In this document: positions 44,387-54,673 of the stretch, piece by piece | Layout of the letters: every line of letters starts with the position of its first letter | How positions within the stretch are numbered: position 1 is the stretch's first letter | From: Pomphorhynchus laevis | Taxonomy: Eukaryota; Acanthocephala; Palaeacanthocephala; Echinorhynchida; Pomphorhynchidae | Length of the DNA: 64,000 nt | Reading direction: 5' to 3' | NCBI GenBank assembly: GCA_012934845.2 | Contig: WNNJ02003012.1 | Coordinates: 186,001 to 250,000, forward strand | Notes under the pieces: model-generated | Database searches by the model: none | What the model saw: only the letters and a program-made list of their open reading frames with translations | Told to the model about the DNA's origin: nothing | Position numbers and translations under genes: made by a program

Positions 44387-46600
44387 GCTACCATCGATTT
44401 TCTTATTAACCTTGATCTCAAGGTATCTTCTAATCGTAATAAATTTCCGAATTCCAAGAATGCCGATTATTCCACTATTATAACTCTTCTCTCAAATATT
44501 CAATGGCCCAACCCTTATATTTTAGGAATATAGCCAGCGTGGGACTTTTTCCGGAATACTTTACTTTCAATATTATTGGCACATACACCTGTATGCTCTA
44601 TTCGAAAAAGACTGAAGCATCCTGTATGGTGGATGCGCCCCTACGATCTCTTCTAGTAATACGAGATCGCGCCTTCCTGGATTTCAAACGGGGTATTCTA
44701 TCTTTCTCATCATACAAGGCTTTTAGAAACACAGTCACTTCGATTAAATGATGTAAACGTCATACCTATATTACTAGCATGTGTAAGTCCTTTAATCAGA
44801 ATTCTCGAAATATATTTAGTTATATTCATGGTCAGAGATATTCTCAGTGGGAATCGTTTAGCAAAATAAACTCCGAGGGAAATTCTATCGATAATGCGAG
44901 CGAAATTGCAGAAGCAATTGAGTACTTCAAGTCCTTCAAATGATAGCGATCAGTTACTTTTATCTGATTTTATAGATCACCCTATATTATCCAGTGTCGA
45001 ATTCTCTGTTCTGAATGTATTCGATGCGCTTAGAAAATTAAAACCTTCGTCCATTAGTGGTCCTGATAATATACCGTCGATCGTATTGCGAGAGGCTGCA
45101 TCGCCACTATGCTTTGCGCTTTGGCTTATTTACCGTTACTCCATAGATTCAGGAATTTTACCTTTTGAGTGAAAAAAAGCCACCATTAAGCCCATTTTCA
45201 AGAAAGGTTCAAGATCTACTGCTGGGAATTATAGACCAGTGAGCCTGACTTGTGAGGCATGCAAGATTCTGGAAAAGCTAATTTTGCACTCTCAGACATC
45301 ATACCTAGAAAAATATTGTATTCTAAATGTTCATCAACATGGTTTCCGACATGGGTGGTCCACTACTACTAATTTAGTTAGTGCACGGGCTAGCTGGTGT
45401 GATTCCTTGAAGGTTGGACACGGAGTTGATATTCTGTTTTTCGATTTATCAAAGGCCTTCGATAGGGCTTATCATACCATTTTAATTAGTAAATTATTTG
45501 ATGTGGGCATTAGAGGTAGTATCCTTCGATGGTTAAGTTGTTTCCTCCAAGATAGGTTATTTGCGGTGAAAGTTAAAAACACTTTATCACGTCGGCGAAC
45601 AATGCCGAGTGGTGTACCTCAAGGTTTAGTCATAAGTCCTACTCTGTTCAACATATATGTCAATAACATATGTCATGTCAATTGCTCATTTTCGATGTAC
45701 GCCGACGATATCAAAATTTGGAATGGCATTCGGGATCTTTCAGGTCATAACCGGCTTCAGAAGGACATATATTTCATAATCTCGTGGTGCAATTTCATAA
45801 TCTTACTATTAACATAGAAAAGACCTATCACATGCATTTAGGTCCGTTGATGTACTCCGGCTCGTACACTGTAGCCGGTGTTACCATTAAGTATGTTGAT
45901 CAAGTCAAGGATCTCGGTATTATAATATCTAATAATTTGTCATCGGGTCCTCATGTAAGATATATTGTAAGCAAATGTCAACGCATCCTAGGGCTACTAC
46001 GAAGAACGCTAGGTTCAATAGATGTTGACTCATTGAGGGTGCTGTTCCCCTCGATTGTCCTTTCCCATATGCTATATGCTTCATCAGCAGTCTTTCCGCA
46101 ATCTAAGGGTGATTTGCGTTTACTTGAGGGCATTCTCCGTAAAGCTAGCCATATGGCTTCTTCTATTTGAGATATTCCATATCCTCAGAAACTAGACATT
46201 CTAGGCATATGTGATGTTGATACGTCCTTAATTAAAGCAGATTTGATGTTGATGTGGAGGACACTGCACTCTTCTAAGCACGTTTTAAATCCTCTATTTA
46301 CACTTTCTGCTAATGAAAATCTACGAGGGCACAAGCTTAAACTGGTACACAAGCTGGGACCGATGCGGAACCGAGATGACATAAGACATCGAATTTTCAA
46401 ACATTGGAATAAATTACCATCTACTGTTGTTGAGGTCACATATGCATCAAAATTGAAGAATTATCTTCGTGTTGAATTCCGCCTTGAATCCTGACTTGTT
46501 TCAGCTATTTTGTTGGCTATTTTTTACGTCTCTCTCTTTTTTTACTGTGATGCCCCTGTTTTGAGCTTTGCTCTTTTGGCGGTCAATGAATAATAATACA
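44387..46600 (+). mobile_element. CR1-like LINE, lineage L (end of endonuclease region to 3' end)
   Basis: A nearly complete 3' half. The RT entry is LRKLKPSSISGPDNIPSIVL (45.03 kb); then IKPIFKKGSRSTAGNYRPVS, ILFFDLSKAFDRAYHTILIS (motif A), MPSGVPQGLVISPTLFNIYV (motif B), FSMYADDIKIWNG (motif C), and a C-terminal region ending VEFRLES* at 46494. About four stops or frame changes interrupt it, including TGA in place of the Trp of LPFEWKKA (45170-45172). The 3' end has the hairpin GAGCTTTGCTC (46563-46573) and AATGAATAATAATAC. Confidence 0.85.
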
Positions 46601-46690
46601 AAATAATAGTGGTCCGAGAATTGTTCCTTGTGGTAGTCCATTTAGATCACTGCGTTGAGATGACAACATTTCCTATTCTTACACAAAATT
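46601..46690 (-). mobile_element. LINE scrap, RT motif B
   Basis: On minus it reads SDLNGLPQGTILGPLLF, the motif B region of a LINE reverse transcriptase. It is broken off where lineage L's tail begins, so lineage L probably inserted here. Confidence 0.65.
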
Positions 46691-46872
46691 GCCGACTATG
46701 CAGGAAGTGCTTGATCCATTATAATTATTAAATTATTAGTTTTTAATATTATTATTATTAATCTTGGGAGTGTGTAACGGATATAGAGCGTGTCGTTTTT
46801 ATTTCTGTAATTTTTACATCATCTGGAGGTATAGGTTCCGCTGCTATGCCTTTTTTACGCATACTGGCCAAG

Positions 46873-46980
46873 CTTTAATAAGACAAATTTAACGTGGCAA
46901 ATGCGTACAAGCTGACGCGTACAAGTGCAAGCTGTACGAGCTGTACGCTTTAAATGCGTACAAGCTGTACGCTTTAATCC
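46873..46980 (-). mobile_element. LINE-A/B 3' end with multiplied hairpin
   Basis: AATTTAACGTGGCAAATGCG on plus marks the conserved 3' end of LINE-A/B. The hairpin half-site ACAAGCTGTACGC then repeats about three times in varied form, instead of once. No coding part is attached. Confidence 0.75.
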
Positions 46981-47194
46981 GTTAAGACGCAAGCTCCTTA
47001 CACCGATTGCATAGTGAAGCTAAAAAGGAAACATGCATTTGTACTGTGCAAAGCTGCTTCGAATTGTATAAGAGGCGCGCGATTGACGAGCCGGCTGCTG
47101 TTAAGAAAATTACATTCGTCGACAGTCAAAATCAAGTAACGATTATACGATTTAACTATTTTTTATTTTCTTTTCAAAAAAAATTCTAAAAAAT
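46981..47194. other. spacer, nothing recognised
   Basis: A short frame (47007-47189) shows no recognisable domain and I do not call it a gene. Confidence 0.5.
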
Positions 47195-47715
47195 AATAAT
47201 TTTAGACAACAGAACGAGCAAAAGCTCAAAATTGTATCACAGACATTAAAAAGTTAAAAGATATACCAAAATCTATGTCATTTATAAGTCATTCAATCCC
47301 ATAGGCGTTGCTTAAATTTATGTAGAGTATGCGAATTGATTATCTTGTCATCTAGGTTATTCTATTGAGAGGTAATTCACTGGGAATATTGTATACTCTT
47401 TGAGCGGACGAGTATGTGATGTCTAAGAGTAAACTCGTGTCCACACGGATTTGAAGAATTCCGGAGATCAAATATGTCCCAAAGAGCATGTGTAGGATTG
47501 TCGAGGATCTGTCACGCTTATCTCATATCAGCCATATCTCGCATTGTTCGTAATGAAAGCAGTCACAGAGTCTTTAATCTATCCCCATAGCTCGACGATC
47601 TAATGGCCTGATCACATTTTTTGCCCGACGTAGTACCCTTTCGAGTTTATTTATTTCAGCTTAAGTTCGGAGATATGTGCACTGTGATGTGTATAGCAAG
47701 TGACGTAAAACAAAT
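47195..47715 (-). mobile_element. CR1-like LINE, lineage N, decayed 3' end
   Basis: On minus it reads SHLLYTSQCTYLRT, AEINKLERVLRRAKNVIRPL and DRRAMG, in frames with several stops. These match the 39897-40571 copy (SHLLYASQCSYPRT, DEINRLEKVLRRA). Its 3' end has the hairpin GAGCTTTTGCTC and GTTGTCTAAAATTATTATT, the same layout as that copy. Confidence 0.75.
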
Positions 47716-47811
47716 GGATGTATTAAGCTTGAGCGATCTCAAATCTAGATGTTCAAATCTAGATCTTAAATCTAGATAATGAGGGTACTATAAATAAAAC
47801 AAGTTTATCAA

Positions 47812-48200
47812 TTGGACGGAACGAACGGACTAAACGTCTGAATGCACGGACTAAATGAAAGTACTAAGCGACCGGTATAAATAAACGGACTTTACAAACA
47901 ATCCGAACAAACGGTCTGAACGAACGGTCTGAACAAACAGTCTTAACTAACAGTCTGAACAAACGGTATGAACGGACGGTCGGGAACGGACAGTCAGAAC
48001 GACCTGTCTGAACGAACGGTGTAAGCGAACGGTCTAAACGAGTGGTCTGAACGAACGGTCTGAACGAACTGTCTGAACGAACTGTCTGAACGAACGTTCT
48101 GAACGAACGTTCTGAACGAACGTTCTGAACGAACGGTCTGAACGAACGGTCTGAACGAACGATCTGAACGAACGGATTGAGCTAACGAATTGAACAATTT
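47812..48200. repeat. minisatellite, 13-bp unit
   Basis: About 30 imperfect copies of GAACGAACGGTCT. The central part (48050-48180) is the most regular. Because 13 is not a multiple of three, all frames cycle with a 13-residue period, giving spurious repetitive open frames. Confidence 0.92.
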
Positions 48201-48261
48201 AACTAAACTAACAATATTAACGAATTTACTAAACATACACACAGAACTCTTCTGCTAAATT

Positions 48262-48325
48262 ATTATTAGTGGGCTTGTAAGCGCGCCGTTTGCATGCATT
48301 TGCCACTCAAAATAAATGTCTTATC
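48262..48325 (+). mobile_element. LINE-A/B 3' end remnant
   Basis: GGGCTTGTAAGCGCGCCG and TGCATGCATTTGCCACTC, then AAAATAAATG, correspond to the conserved 3' terminal block. The hairpin is partly eroded and no coding part is attached. Confidence 0.65.
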
Positions 48326-48364
48326 ATTAAAAAGTAGGGTTAAGAAGGCCATAATGTTCAAAGC

Positions 48365-48800
48365 TTTAGCACACACGTAATAAGTATCAAGCTTAGTGGA
48401 GAGGTTGTCTTTATAACATTATTCTCAAATCCTTAACATGATCTACATTGTATATAGGTTTCCCATCAAGAAAATACAATGAACATGAATCTGCTGTTTT
48501 TCTACCTTTTATGCGCATTCTAAATGTTTTGGAAATGTTCATTACCAAGTTATTGTCTTGTGCCCACTTTTCCACGATGTCAATATCTGATTAAAGGACG
48601 CATGAATCTAACTCTGACGAGGAACGAATTGCTATCCTTATTTTAAGCTCGTCTGCAAAAAGCAACGAAGCTGAATTTAAAAAATTAGGCAGATCATTGA
48701 CATATATTCAGAACATAAGAGGACCAAGTACATACCCTTATGGGACTCCTACATTATATCCAATCCAGTTAGAGAATACTTCATTTACAGAAACTTGCAG
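48365..48800 (-). mobile_element. CR1-like LINE fragment, RT palm region
   Basis: Decayed reading on minus: VPIRVCTWSSYVLNI (motif B area), SASLLFADELKIRIAIRSSS (motif C, with the second catalytic Asp changed to Glu), then EKWAQDNNLVMNISKTFRMR. Several frame changes are present. Confidence 0.7.
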
Positions 48801-48904
48801 GAACGATTCGATATGAAATCAAGAACTCAAGAGACTAGCAGTGGGACAGTCTTGAGTAAATGCATTTTCCAAATTAAGATAGACCAAGTACATACCCTTA
48901 TCAT

Positions 48905-50280
48905 GGTTATGGCTTTCGTACAGGCAGGCTTTCGTACCAGTAGGTCCTGTCTTAGCAATATAATTACGGCACGGCTTTCGTACCGGCAGGTCCTCAGCAT
49001 GGCTTTCGTACCGGCAGGTCCTGCCTTAGCAATCTAATTACGGCACGTGAAAATTGGACGGACATAGTTGCAAACGGGGATATGGTTGATGTAATTTACA
49101 TTGACTTTAATAGGGGGTTCGACCGAGTACCGCACGATCTTTTGCTCTTACTGTTGGCTCAATACGGGATTGATCCGAGTGTAGTTCGTTGGATCGAGTC
49201 GTTCCTGAAAGGTCGATCATATCAAGTTAGGTTAGGGAGTAGCCTTTCTCCTCCACGAAATACTTACGCAGGTGTTCCTCAGGGATCGGTCCTGGGACCC
49301 TTGTTATTCAATATTTTTCTTCAGGATCTACTTGTAAGATTAGAATGTGATGTACTAGCGTTTGCGGATGACCTGAAGTTATGGAAGTGTGTTCGTTCAT
49401 ATGATAACTGTCTAAAGCTTCAAGATGACCTCGACACTATAAGCATATAGAGCAGGACGACGGGCTTGCTTTTGAATACCTCGAAGTGCAGTCACATGCA
49501 CTTAGGAGTTAAGAAATTTTGGTGGTGAACCAATTGAGCAGGTACAGTGTACTAGAGACTTAGGGTTACTTGTTCACGAATCGTTAGAACCGTCCAAACA
49601 CAGACAGGATTATTCAGTCGACCAGAAAATTGAGCTATGTGCTTCGTAGGTGCTTTCGTTACCCATCTGTGTTTTGTCTTAAAGTGATGTACAACTCAAT
49701 AATTAGGCCCATTCTTTTATACTGTACACCAGCAACATTTCCGTGCACGCGAGGCGATCTGAATGATTTAGAAAATGTTCTTCGCAGGTTGACGAGGTGC
49801 TGTCGTCTTCCGAGTAGTTATTCTTATAGGGATCACTTGCGAGAGATAGGCATACCGTCGGTTCGGTCTGCGATAGTGTGTAGCGACATCTTATGCTTTA
49901 GAGATATGTTACTTGAACGTGATGGGTGGCCGGCAAACTCTATCCAGCGGAACAAACGTGATACGAATCGGGGCCACTCTTTGACTGTGAAAACGCTGCA
50001 CCATGGGAAGCTGTCTAGAATCAGTCGCCTATCGCACCGGGCGTTGAGGATGTGGAACTTACTTCCGGAGGATATGGTCGCTATTCAGAGTAGACAGCAG
50101 TTCATGAGGAGGATGGAGCGGTGGCTGTGCGAGACAAACTCACAGTCTATACCGGATCTTTATCCTTGGGAGGAATGTTGAATTTTTTTTCTTTTCAATT
50201 TTTTTTTCTTTTTTTTCATGTGATCAGACAACACAGCCCTACGGCTAAAGTCTTATAATTGAATTAATAAATAAAATAAA
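48905..50280 (+). mobile_element. CR1-like LINE, lineage M (RT palm to 3' end)
   Basis: Reads NWTDIVANGDMVDVIYIDFN (motif A as DFNRGFDRVPHDLL), YAGVPQGSVLGPLLFNIFLQ (motif B), LAFADDLKLWKC (motif C) and, after a frame change, SYVLRRCFRYPSVFCLKVMY to the stop at 50181. Its start is a jumble: the segment GGCTTTCGTACCGGCAGGTC occurs three times at 48918-49021. The 3' end carries a different small hairpin, AGCCCTACGGCT (50235-50246), then AATAAATAAAATAAATAAG. Confidence 0.85.
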
Positions 50281-50309
50281 TAAGATGTGGTGTACACAAT
50301 TCAATAATA

Positions 50310-50604
50310 ATAATTTATTGAACGTAAAAATGCGTGCCAACTGCACGCTTACATGACCACTAACAAAAAAGAACAATGCAAAAGTCACAGCTTAATTAGT
50401 TAATTGTTGTAATGACATCGGATTTTGCGTTTGAAGCACGTCATTGATGTTGATTGGTGGATATGAATGGACAGATGATTCCACAAGAGAGGAGCAGCCA
50501 CGACGAAGGAACGGAAGCCAAAAGTGGTAGAATAGTTAGGGACATGTAAAAGAAGGGAATTACGTGAACTCAAGGAACAGTAAACAGGACGACAATTGTA
50601 GAAA
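50310..50604 (-). mobile_element. CR1-like LINE, family A/B, copy H (3' end only)
   Basis: Reads CRPVYCSLSSRNSLLLHVPN and ends CFKRKIRCHYNN*, stop at 50400. The 3' end follows with the hairpin GCGTGCAGTTGGCACGC. The CCAC block before AATAAATT is changed. It is inserted between parts of, or beside, the LINE at 50605-51480. Confidence 0.82.
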
Positions 50605-51480
50605 TGTCTTCGAAAAACCGAAAAACAAAATATCAACGTGATTTGTGACCACTCATTATGTGCAACAAAAAGATTTGTAACTGTTCAACGATTCTTTCTA
50701 AAGCCATGATGTCTGTTAAAAATAATCAATTATGTTCCAAGTGATCACTGACACGATTGTACAGAATCCTTTCAAGCAATTGGCAACATACGCAGGTCAG
50801 GTTGATCAGTCTGTAATTTGACGGGGAAGACCTATCACCCTTTATGTACAGTGAAGTAAGAATTGACAATCTCCAGGAATTGGGCACCCTGCAGTACAAA
50901 ATAGAGGCAAAAAATATTCCAAATAGACAGGTGTGGCAATATAACACGCAAGCTTTTTCAAAAATATGGCAGGCAATAGATCAGGGCACAGTTAACCATA
51001 TGATTTGATGATTTTTAGCTCACGATAGTCATCGTCAACTGAGAATAGACGCAACACGCCATTGATCCTAATTAGACGGGGATGATTCAGATTAATATGT
51101 TCGTAATTGATTGATGATGTGTATAAACCAGCAAATGTATTGACAATTTTGACTTTATTTGTTACGGTTTCGCCATCGTTATTTACGAGTGTAGAAATAT
51201 TGTTTCTTGACTTTTAGGATTAGAGTATTTGAACAAAATACTTGGGCAGTAGATTGGATAGGCATTGACGGACCAAGTCAAAATTGGTTTTAAAGCAATT
51301 TACACGCCCGAAATGACGTTTGAAACATGTTTTCTGAAGCATTATGGAATCCATGAGGAGGATGCAGTTATCAGATTTACCTAATGGCGCCAAGTACTCA
51401 ACGTATAATATTGTCTGATCGGCTGACGTTAAACACACATCAAACAACGTTAAACTGTTCTTACAGAAACGATTACAAAT
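50605..51480 (-). mobile_element. LINE fragment, lineage P (endonuclease end and RT start)
   Basis: On minus, LTSADQTILYVEYLAPLGKS DNC (about 51.4 kb) matches the end of an APE endonuclease (APLGKSDHC). Further on, VPNSWRLSILTSLYIKGDRS and SNYRLINLTCVCCQLLERIL form the RT entry. The intervening part is decayed, and the copy breaks off at copy H. Confidence 0.72.
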
Positions 51481-51779
51481 ATGAGTTAAAAATTATCTCT
51501 GGGTTTTATAGTTGTTGAAGTTTACTGAGATTATAAGAAAACGTTTCCACTCTACATCACCACACATTAATAGAGCAATCAATTTTTGGTCGACCCATGA
51601 AGGAACTAAATACTTTTTAAAACTACTCGCCCTCACCGTCGCTTGCACCGTGCAAACGACAGTGATGGCTTGATAATAGATAAAAATGGTTTAGTAATAT
51701 ACTAGTGATTTAAGAAAAGATTGGCCAGGCTATGTCCATAACAACTACTTTAGGTGAAGGGAAACTAGCACATCGTACG
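51481..51779. other. junk spacer with a short LINE-B echo
   Basis: CGCCCTCACCGTCGCTTGCA at about 51628-51647 recurs at 51956-51975 inside LINE-B copy G. This indicates a local duplication; otherwise nothing is recognised. Confidence 0.5.
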
Positions 51780-53765
51780 TACATACCATCCTACGTCGCC
51801 CATAGAGACATCTTAATCTCCCTTTTCTCCGCTCTACCTTACTTAAATCGTAACAATCTTCTCACACAATAACATCATCCTCTCCTCACGATCTTTCTAT
51901 TCTTTTCGACTCTGAACTCCCATCCACTCTCGATCTTATCTTGACCTTCAAGCATCGCCCTCACCGTCGCTTGCACCGTGCCCCATGGTTTGACATCCAA
52001 TGCCTACTTTCAAAGCGTTGACTCCGTAATGCTTTTCGAGTCTATCACCGCTCTCTCAGACGTGATATCCTCTCGCTCACTCCGACTCTCCGTGATTCCT
52101 ATCTTGTTCGACGCCGGTCTCATCTCCACCTACTACGTACCAAATGCAACTCCTTCTGGCATCATAAAATCAACACTTTATTAAACTTTAAGTATCTCTG
52201 GCATACTTTCAACTCAATCCTTTCTCACTCCTTTTCGTCTTGCAACATCAATCCCCATGATTATTCATCATTTCTTCAGACCAAAATATCCACGTTGCTC
52301 TCCCATAACTCCGTCTTTATTTCATCTCACTGCTACTCTTCTCGCCCGCCTCATCCTCCCGGATCTCTTTCACATTCTCCCTGTCTCACCTGCCGAAGTC
52401 TCATCTGTCCTCACGTCCTTGCCGCACAAAACCTCACATACCGATCCCTTGCCTACCCCCATACTTCAATCCATATGCACATCGATATACCCTTTCCTCA
52501 CCACCTTGTTTAACTCTTCCATATGCAGTATAATCTTTCTTTCACACTGGAAATCCGCGAGCGTTCGTCCCCTCTTAAGAAACAATCGCTCGACATCTCA
52601 CTTCCTTCTAGCTATCGCCACATTTCACTCCTCCCTACTCTTTCCAAGCCACTAGAGCGCCTTATCTTAATACAGATCAACGTTTATCTCTTTTCATTCA
52701 ATATGTACCCTCCTTTTCAATTCGCTTTCCGCTCTAATCACTCCACAGAAATCGCCTGCATGAAACTTTAAACGACCTACTCATTTCTCGTGACAAGACT
52801 CTATATAGTGTTAGCGTCTCCCTCGGCCTCTAATCCGACTTCGACATCGTCGACCACTACGTATTCTTTTCTCGCCTTCGCTCTAATTACTGCTTTTCTT
52901 CCTCCTCCGTAGCATGGTTTGCATCATATCTATCCGACCTTTTTTTCTGGTCTGTTCAAATTCATCATCCTCACCTCCCATCCCTATTTTCTGCGGGTCC
53001 CAAGGTTCAGTCGAAGGACCCCTGCTTTTCTCACTTCTACTCGGCGATCTCTATCTGTTTTTCAAACCTTACTCCTTTAACGTCATGCAATACGCCGATG
53101 ACATCCTCATCTATGCTCATGCACCCACCCATCGCATACACGATATCGCAATTTCTGCCTCGAACTGTCTTTCTTCTATCTACAAACGTCTCTCTTATAT
53201 TCATCTCGTTCTAAACCCCGACAAGTCTAAAATAATGTGGATTCTCCCCCGTAAACCAAACATATCTCTTCCACATGTATCTTTCGCCTTATCAATCATC
53301 CCCATAGTCCACAATTTCACTTTCTTAGGATTCCATTTCGATGATCACCTTTATCTTAAACATTTCGTTCGTGACAAGGTCCGCACGTCTAACTTAATTC
53401 TCAATGACATCCGCCGTATCCGCCCCATTTATCAACTTCCGTTCATGTATGTTGCTTCTTTCATCGCTTCTTTTCCTTAAAATCGATTACTGCCCTAGCC
53501 TTTTCGCCAATTCTCTAAAATCCATTATCCTAGCGCTACAATGCATACTCAACTCCGCCGTTCGCTCATCGCTGTCGATTCTTCATCGTTCATCAACCTT
53601 CCTTTCTTCGACAACACTCGTCCTACCGTGCTTCAAACGCCAAATCCAATTCCATTTCAACAATTAAATAATTATCTGTGACTTTTGATGCTCTTTTTTT
53701 GTTTGTTTGTGGTCATGTAAGCGTGCATTTTGCACACATTTGCCACGTTAAATAAATTATTTTAT
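51780..53765 (+). mobile_element. CR1-like LINE, family B, copy G (decayed, 5' truncated)
   Basis: Reads, over many frame changes, AEVSSVLTSLPHKTSHTDPL, LYPPFQ-like MYPPFQFAFRSNHSTEIACM, VMQYADDILIYAHAPTHRIH (53.1 kb), IVHNFTFLGFHFDDHLYLKH and CFKRQIQFHFNN*. It ends with the hairpin GCGTGCATTTTGCACAC, CCACGTTAAATAAATT and a (TTA)n-rich tail. It is older than copies B, E and F, judging by its many lesions. Confidence 0.82.
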
Positions 53766-53769
53766 TATT

Positions 53770-54040
53770 GTATTACCTCTATATCACTGCGTTCCCGTAA
53801 TTATCTCTTACTCTACGTTCCCACTTACTCTAACAACTACGATTTCCGATCCTTCATCGTCGCCGCACTTTCGACCGAATCAGCTTTCACTCGACGTCCG
53901 CTGCGTTCCCTCCTCTTTTGCATTCAAATTCCGCCTCCGTGCCCACCTCCTCGTCACATGAATTAGATTTTTGCTTTTGACGTTGTGGTCATGTCAGCGT
54001 GCGCCTGCACACATTTGTCACTTAAAAATAATTTTCGTAT
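53770..54040 (+). mobile_element. CR1-like LINE, family B, copy Q (3' end only)
   Basis: Reads LRSRNYLLLYVPTYSNNYDF RSFIVAA, then a shifted C-terminus. It ends with GTCAGCGTGCGCCTGCACAC and TTGTCACTTAAAAATAATTT, an eroded form of the family 3' end. It directly follows the tail of copy G. It is the last transposon before the host gene. Confidence 0.75.
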
Positions 54041-54640
54041 CTTATCGCTTAGCAGAAAAGTCTGCCTTCTACATTTTGCGGCTTGATCGGTCGGTAACAA
54101 TTCGCCTATGTAAAGGTTCTAGTTTTAATTAATTCGAAATAGAGATATTGGATATCGGATTTGCGAAGCGCCATAGCCACATCGAGAAGATATTGCGTAG
54201 ACTTTGCATGTTATGTAGGCAGGTGTATATGTTGAATTAAATTCAGATAGCGATTAATTAATGATCATTCATTTTTGTGGACGTTGTCGTTAAGCCATCC
54301 TACTTTGTTTCTGAGAGATTAAAATCTCGTAGTTATCACGACAACGTTATGTCTCCTAATAATAAACAATTTATGATTCCAAAATGACAAAGGCATGTCA
54401 ATGTTTAATGCATGTCAATGTCATTGGAAGAGGTAGACTAGCCGATTACAAAATGTACGTGTAACCTTACGATTTTTTAAATTTAAGATTTGTTTTAATT
54501 TGTATATATGCTTTCTCTTTCGATCCTTAGGATAAATTAATTAATTAATTTATAAAGGCAAAAACGAGACTATATTTTAACATATTTCTTCTTCATATTA
54601 TATCGTATTAAAAATTAATATTTTGACATTATTTTCATAG
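54041..54640 (+). other. upstream region of the eIF2-gamma gene
   Basis: AT-rich, no TATA-box assignment possible. It contains a nested inverted repeat (54281-54347) and twice GCATGTCAATG (about 54393-54420). TTATTTTCATAG at 54629-54640 would make a good 3' splice site, so an untranslated first exon may lie here. Confidence 0.5.
54281..54347. repeat. nested inverted repeat upstream of eIF2-gamma
   Basis: ACGTTGTCGT (54281-54290) pairs perfectly with ACGACAACGT (54338-54347). Inside the loop GAGATTAAAATCTC forms another stem. It could be a cruciform, a transcript hairpin or the core of a tiny foldback element. Confidence 0.6.
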
Positions 54641-54673
54641 ATTGTATCACTAGGCAACTTTCCACACTTTACA

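Noticed and set aside
47007-47189. 60-codon frame
   Set aside because: Short, no recognisable domain, and located in transposon debris with A/T tracts.
47994-48242. repetitive frame SFRPFVQTVRSDRSF
   Set aside because: A by-product of the 13-bp minisatellite; no conserved start or domain.
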